Positions 60,982 to 64,000 of a stretch of DNA of 64,000 bases are shown piece after piece. The stretch spans positions 248,001 to 312,000 of the forward strand of contig NZ_LMKC01000001.1 of assembly GCF_001421355.1 (NCBI RefSeq). Reading direction: 5' to 3'. Every line of letters begins with the position of its first letter. The first letter of the stretch is position 1. Under the pieces are notes generated by a model. The model had not been told where the DNA came from, searched no databases, and worked only from the letters and a program-made list of their open reading frames with translations. Source of the stretch: Sphingomonas sp. Leaf9. GTDB taxonomy: Bacteria > Pseudomonadota > Alphaproteobacteria > Sphingomonadales > Sphingomonadaceae. The position numbers were made by a program, and so were the translations under genes.

Positions 60982-61317
60982 ATGCTTCGCCGCCGGGATT
61001 ATCTGGCGGCGAATGGCGGACGCCGGGCACCGATGCCCGGCTTCCTCCTGCTGGTGCGCAACCGCAAGCCGGACGAACTGGCCGATACGCCGCCCCAGGC
61101 GATGCGAATCGGCATTACCGTATCGAAAAAGGTCGGAAACGCCGTCGTCCGCAACCGGATGAAACGGCGTTTTCGCGCGCTTGCCGCAGAGCTGCTGCCC
61201 GAACAGGGTGTTGCCGGTGCCGATCACGTGCTGATCGGCCGGGCAAGTGGCATCGAACGTCCGTTCGACGACCTGAAAGCCGACCTTTCCAAGGCATTGC
61301 GCAAGGTTCGCCGGTGA
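60982..61317 (+). CDS. rnpA: RNase P protein component
   Basis: A 111-residue basic protein. [20 protein letters not shown] is the RNase P signature that contacts pre-tRNA. It starts 5 nt after rpmH and overlaps yidD, as in most genomes. It helps the RNA subunit to trim tRNA 5' ends. Confidence 0.96.
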   Translation: MLRRRDYLAANGGRRAPMPGFLLLVRNRKPDELADTPPQAMRIGITVSKKVGNAVVRNRMKRRFRALAAELLPEQGVAGADHVLIGRASGIERPFDDLKADLSKALRKVRR

Positions 61318-61574
61318 CCGACACCGGCGGCCCTATCCGTTCGGGTACTGGCCGTCCGGGTATCGCCGCCCGTGCGCTGATGCTGGTCGCCCGCGCGTGG
61401 CAATTGGGTCCCTCGCTGATCCTGCCGCCGTCGTGTCGCTATCAACCCTCCTGTTCGGCCTATGCAATCACCGCCCTTGCCCGCTATGGCGCGATCAAGG
61501 GGGCGTGGCTGGCCGCCAAACGGATTGCGCGCTGTCACCCCTGGGGTGGGCACGGCCACGATCCGGTGCCCTAA
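61314..61574 (+). CDS. yidD: Membrane protein insertion efficiency factor YidD
   Basis: An 86-residue protein with the family motif [15 protein letters not shown] and [14 protein letters not shown]. It assists YidC. GTG 61314 overlaps the rnpA stop. Confidence 0.95.
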   Translation: MTDTGGPIRSGTGRPGIAARALMLVARAWQLGPSLILPPSCRYQPSCSAYAITALARYGAIKGAWLAAKRIARCHPWGGHGHDPVP

Positions 61575-61596
61575 GTCTGCGCCGTAAGGATTGTAC

Positions 61597-63294
61597 GTGA
61601 AGAACGACCAGAAGAATTTCCTGCTGTTCGCGGTACTGGCTGCGCTGGTGCTGTTCGGCTGGCCGTATATCGCCAACCATTTCTTCCCGGCCGCGAACCC
61701 GCCGGTGACGAAGCTGGAGGACGGCAAGAGCAAGCCCGTCGCCAATCCCGCGACCGATCCCGCCGCCGACACCGCGAACGCGATTCGCGACCGGGCGCAG
61801 GTGCTGCGCGAAACCCCGCGCGTGGCGATCGAAACGCCTGCGGTGCGCGGCTCGATCAACCTGCGCGGCGGGCGGATCGACGATCTGGTGCTGCTGCGCC
61901 ACAAGGAGACGATCGCCAAGGATTCGCCCCCCGTCCGGCTGCTGTCGCCGTCGGGCACGGCCGATGCCTATTTCGCGCAGTTCGGCTGGAGCGGCACGGG
62001 CATCACCCCGCCGCCCGCCGATGCGCTGTGGACCGCCAGCGGTACCAAGCTGACCCCGACCACCCCGGTTACGCTGACGACGCAGGCGGGCAGCCAGCGC
62101 TACCTGATGCAGATCGCGGTCGACGCCAACTACATGTTCACCGTGCGCCAGAGCATCGTGAACACCGGGGCGCAGCCGGTGCAGGTCGCGACCTATGGCC
62201 TGCTCAGCCGCCGCGGCGCGCCGGTCGACAAGGACACGATGACCATCCAGGTCGGCCCGATCTACGAAGCCGGTAACGGCGTGAAGTTCGACGTCGATTA
62301 CAAGGATATCGACGCCACCCCGACGACCTTCGGCGCGAAGGGTGGCTGGCTCGGCTTCACCGACCATTACTGGATGACCGCGCTGATCCCCGATCAGAAC
62401 GTGCAGCACGGCCTGACGCTGAAGGGCGGCGACCAGCGGCACCAGGCGGATTACCGTTCGCCGACGCTCGCCACGCTGAACCCCGGCCAGGCGATGACGC
62501 AGAGCGCACGCTTCTTTGCGGGTGCCAAGGAGAACAAGGTCCTGAACGCCTATGAGGAACAGGGCGTGCCCTATTTCTCGCGCTCGATCGACTGGGGATG
62601 GTTCCGCGTCGTCGAGGAACCGATCTTCGTCTATCTCGACTGGCTGTTTCGCATGGTCGGCAACTTCGGCGTGGCGATCATCCTGCTGACGCTGACGATC
62701 CGCGGCCTGATGTTCCCGATCGCCCAGCGCCAGTTCGCATCGATGGCCGCCATGCGCGCCATCCAGCCCAAGCTGAAGGTGCTGCAGGAACGCTACAAGG
62801 ACGACAAGCCGCGTCTCCAGCAGGAGATGATGGCGCTGTACAAGACGGAAAAGGTGAACCCGGTTGCCGGCTGTCTGCCGACGCTGATCCAGATCCCGAT
62901 CTTCTACGCGCTGTACAAGGTGCTGTTGCTGACCATCGAGATGCGGCACCAGCCGTTCGTCGGCTGGATCAAGGATCTGTCCGCGCCCGATCCGGCGACG
63001 ATCCTGAACCTGTTCGGCTATCTCGACTTCACGCCGCCGCACTTCCTGGCGATCGGCATCGTGCCGGTGCTGCTCGGCATCTCGATGTACTTCCAGTTCA
63101 AGCTGAACCCGGCACCGATGGACGACATGCAGAAGCAGGTCTTCGGTCTCATGCCGTGGGTGCTGATGTTCATCATGGCCCCGTTCGCGGTCGGGCTGCA
63201 GGTGTACTGGATTACGTCGAACCTGCTGACGATCGCGCAGCAGCAGCTGCTCTATTCGCGGCATCCGGGTATGCGACAGGCCGCCGCGAAATGA
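61597..63294 (+). CDS. yidC: Membrane protein insertase YidC
   Basis: A 565-residue Oxa1-family insertase. N-terminal span ([21 protein letters not shown]), large periplasmic beta domain, and the conserved helices with [21 protein letters not shown] and [17 protein letters not shown]. It inserts membrane proteins with or without Sec. I prefer GTG 61597; TTG 61591 adds two residues. It overlaps yihA. Confidence 0.97.
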   Translation: MKNDQKNFLLFAVLAALVLFGWPYIANHFFPAANPPVTKLEDGKSKPVANPATDPAADTANAIRDRAQVLRETPRVAIETPAVRGSINLRGGRIDDLVLLRHKETIAKDSPPVRLLSPSGTADAYFAQFGWSGTGITPPPADALWTASGTKLTPTTPVTLTTQAGSQRYLMQIAVDANYMFTVRQSIVNTGAQPVQVATYGLLSRRGAPVDKDTMTIQVGPIYEAGNGVKFDVDYKDIDATPTTFGAKGGWLGFTDHYWMTALIPDQNVQHGLTLKGGDQRHQADYRSPTLATLNPGQAMTQSARFFAGAKENKVLNAYEEQGVPYFSRSIDWGWFRVVEEPIFVYLDWLFRMVGNFGVAIILLTLTIRGLMFPIAQRQFASMAAMRAIQPKLKVLQERYKDDKPRLQQEMMALYKTEKVNPVAGCLPTLIQIPIFYALYKVLLLTIEMRHQPFVGWIKDLSAPDPATILNLFGYLDFTPPHFLAIGIVPVLLGISMYFQFKLNPAPMDDMQKQVFGLMPWVLMFIMAPFAVGLQVYWITSNLLTIAQQQLLYSRHPGMRQAAAK

Positions 63295-63959
63295 ACGACC
63301 TGCCGCCTCCCCCGCCCGGTGACGACCGCTTCGATCCCGACCAGATCGAAGCGGCACGCAAGATCTTTGCGGGACCGATCCAGTTCCTGAAGTCGGCGCC
63401 GTCGCTCGATTACCTGCCGTCACCCGACGTACCGGAAATCGCGTTCGCCGGTCGTTCGAACGTCGGCAAGTCGTCGCTCCTGAACGCGCTGACCGGTCGC
63501 ACCTCGCTCGCGCGTACTTCGGTCACGCCGGGGCGCACGCAGGAGCTGAACTTCTTCGACATCGGCACGCCGCTGAAACTGCGGCTGGTCGACATGCCCG
63601 GCTATGGTTTCGCCAAGGCACCCAAGGACATGGTGCGCAAGTGGCGCTATCTGGTGAACGACTATCTGCGCGGACGACAGGTGCTGAAGCGCACCCTCGT
63701 GCTGATCGATTCGCGCCACGGCATCAAGGATGTCGACCGCGAGGTGTTCGAGATGCTGGACAAGGCCGCGACCAGCTACCGTATCGTCCTGACCAAGACC
63801 GACAAGATCAAGGCGACCGAACTGGAAGACGTCTATGCCGCGGTTGGCGAAGAGGTCCGCAAGCGTCCGGCGGCGCATCCCGACGTGATCTCGACGTCGA
63901 GCGAGAAGGGCATGGGCATCGCCGAACTCCGCGCGGCGGTGATCGAGTCGATCGGCTGA
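63291..63959 (+). CDS. yihA: Ribosome biogenesis GTPase YihA/YsxC (EngB)
   Basis: A 222-residue GTPase with G1 [10 protein letters not shown]3 DMPGYG, G4 TKTD and G5 STSSEKG. It acts in assembly of the 50S subunit. ATG 63291 overlaps the yidC stop. The 41 nt after it to the window end show no feature. Confidence 0.96.
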   Translation: MNDLPPPPPGDDRFDPDQIEAARKIFAGPIQFLKSAPSLDYLPSPDVPEIAFAGRSNVGKSSLLNALTGRTSLARTSVTPGRTQELNFFDIGTPLKLRLVDMPGYGFAKAPKDMVRKWRYLVNDYLRGRQVLKRTLVLIDSRHGIKDVDREVFEMLDKAATSYRIVLTKTDKIKATELEDVYAAVGEEVRKRPAAHPDVISTSSEKGMGIAELRAAVIESIG

Positions 63960-64000
63960 CGCTTCGTCATTCTGCCGCAGGCCGGGATGACGACTGAGGC

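Noticed and set aside
61495-63423. 642-codon minus-strand frame opposite yidC
   Set aside because: yidC is unmistakable on the other strand, so this is a mirror frame.

Overview
The window is high-GC alphaproteobacterial chromosome, most like a Sphingomonas relative. The signs are a TonB-dependent receptor next to SapC, cupin and tryptophan-halogenase genes, a compact chemotaxis operon with cheD, an rpmH-rnpA-yidD-yidC-yihA block, and frequent GTG/ATGA-coupled starts. The assignment rests on protein resemblance and gene order, not on rRNA.

The left chromosomal flank (1-20321) holds a PadR/DUF2218 pair, rarA, an RNase H-like gene and a tRNA-Thr. Then come a minus-strand chemotaxis operon (MCP, STAS protein, cheA, cheR, cheB, cheD, cheY-like, cheW, a second cheB with a lost catalytic serine, and a small orphan), the TonB receptor/halogenase locus, a PilZ gene, tRNA-Leu, a DUF805 gene and the 3' part of comM. 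The right flank (59531-64000) holds the 5' part of comM, a small membrane protein, rpmH, rnpA, yidD, yidC and yihA.

Between the two comM halves sits a 39,209-bp transposon (20322-59530). Its ends are TGTG...CACA, it is flanked by the 5-bp duplication CCACC, and removing it with one duplication restores comM as a 1506-nt frame. The left end carries tniA (DDE transposase), tniB (AAA+ ATPase) and tniQ. The right end carries a serine resolvase and a second TniQ-like protein. That second protein fuses a TniQ N-terminal region to a serine-recombinase-like domain that has lost its catalytic residues but keeps a C-terminal helix-turn-helix. No tnsA is present. It is the strongest candidate here for an undescribed component, and I infer that it may select the comM target site.

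The cargo is modular. From left to right it holds a phosphatase and other small genes; a two-gene anti-phage system resembling IetAS (subtilase plus AAA ATPase); a czc-type divalent metal efflux operon with a MerR regulator, a CDF pump, a ZIP transporter and small metal-binding proteins; and an arsenic operon (arsR-arsC-arsB-ynfA-arsH-arsN1). It continues with an IS1182-family insertion; a sulfite-handling module (two sulfite oxidases, cytochrome c, TDT exporter, LysR, MgtC); an ECF sigma/anti-sigma operon with a beta-propeller and a DUF305 protein; a fluoride-riboswitch-controlled CLC-F antiporter followed by two decayed genes; and a VapBC toxin-antitoxin pair. A pair of about 150-bp imperfect direct repeats brackets the metal/arsenic block, suggesting it entered as a unit. 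Overall this is a stress-, metal- and phage-resistance island inserted in comM.
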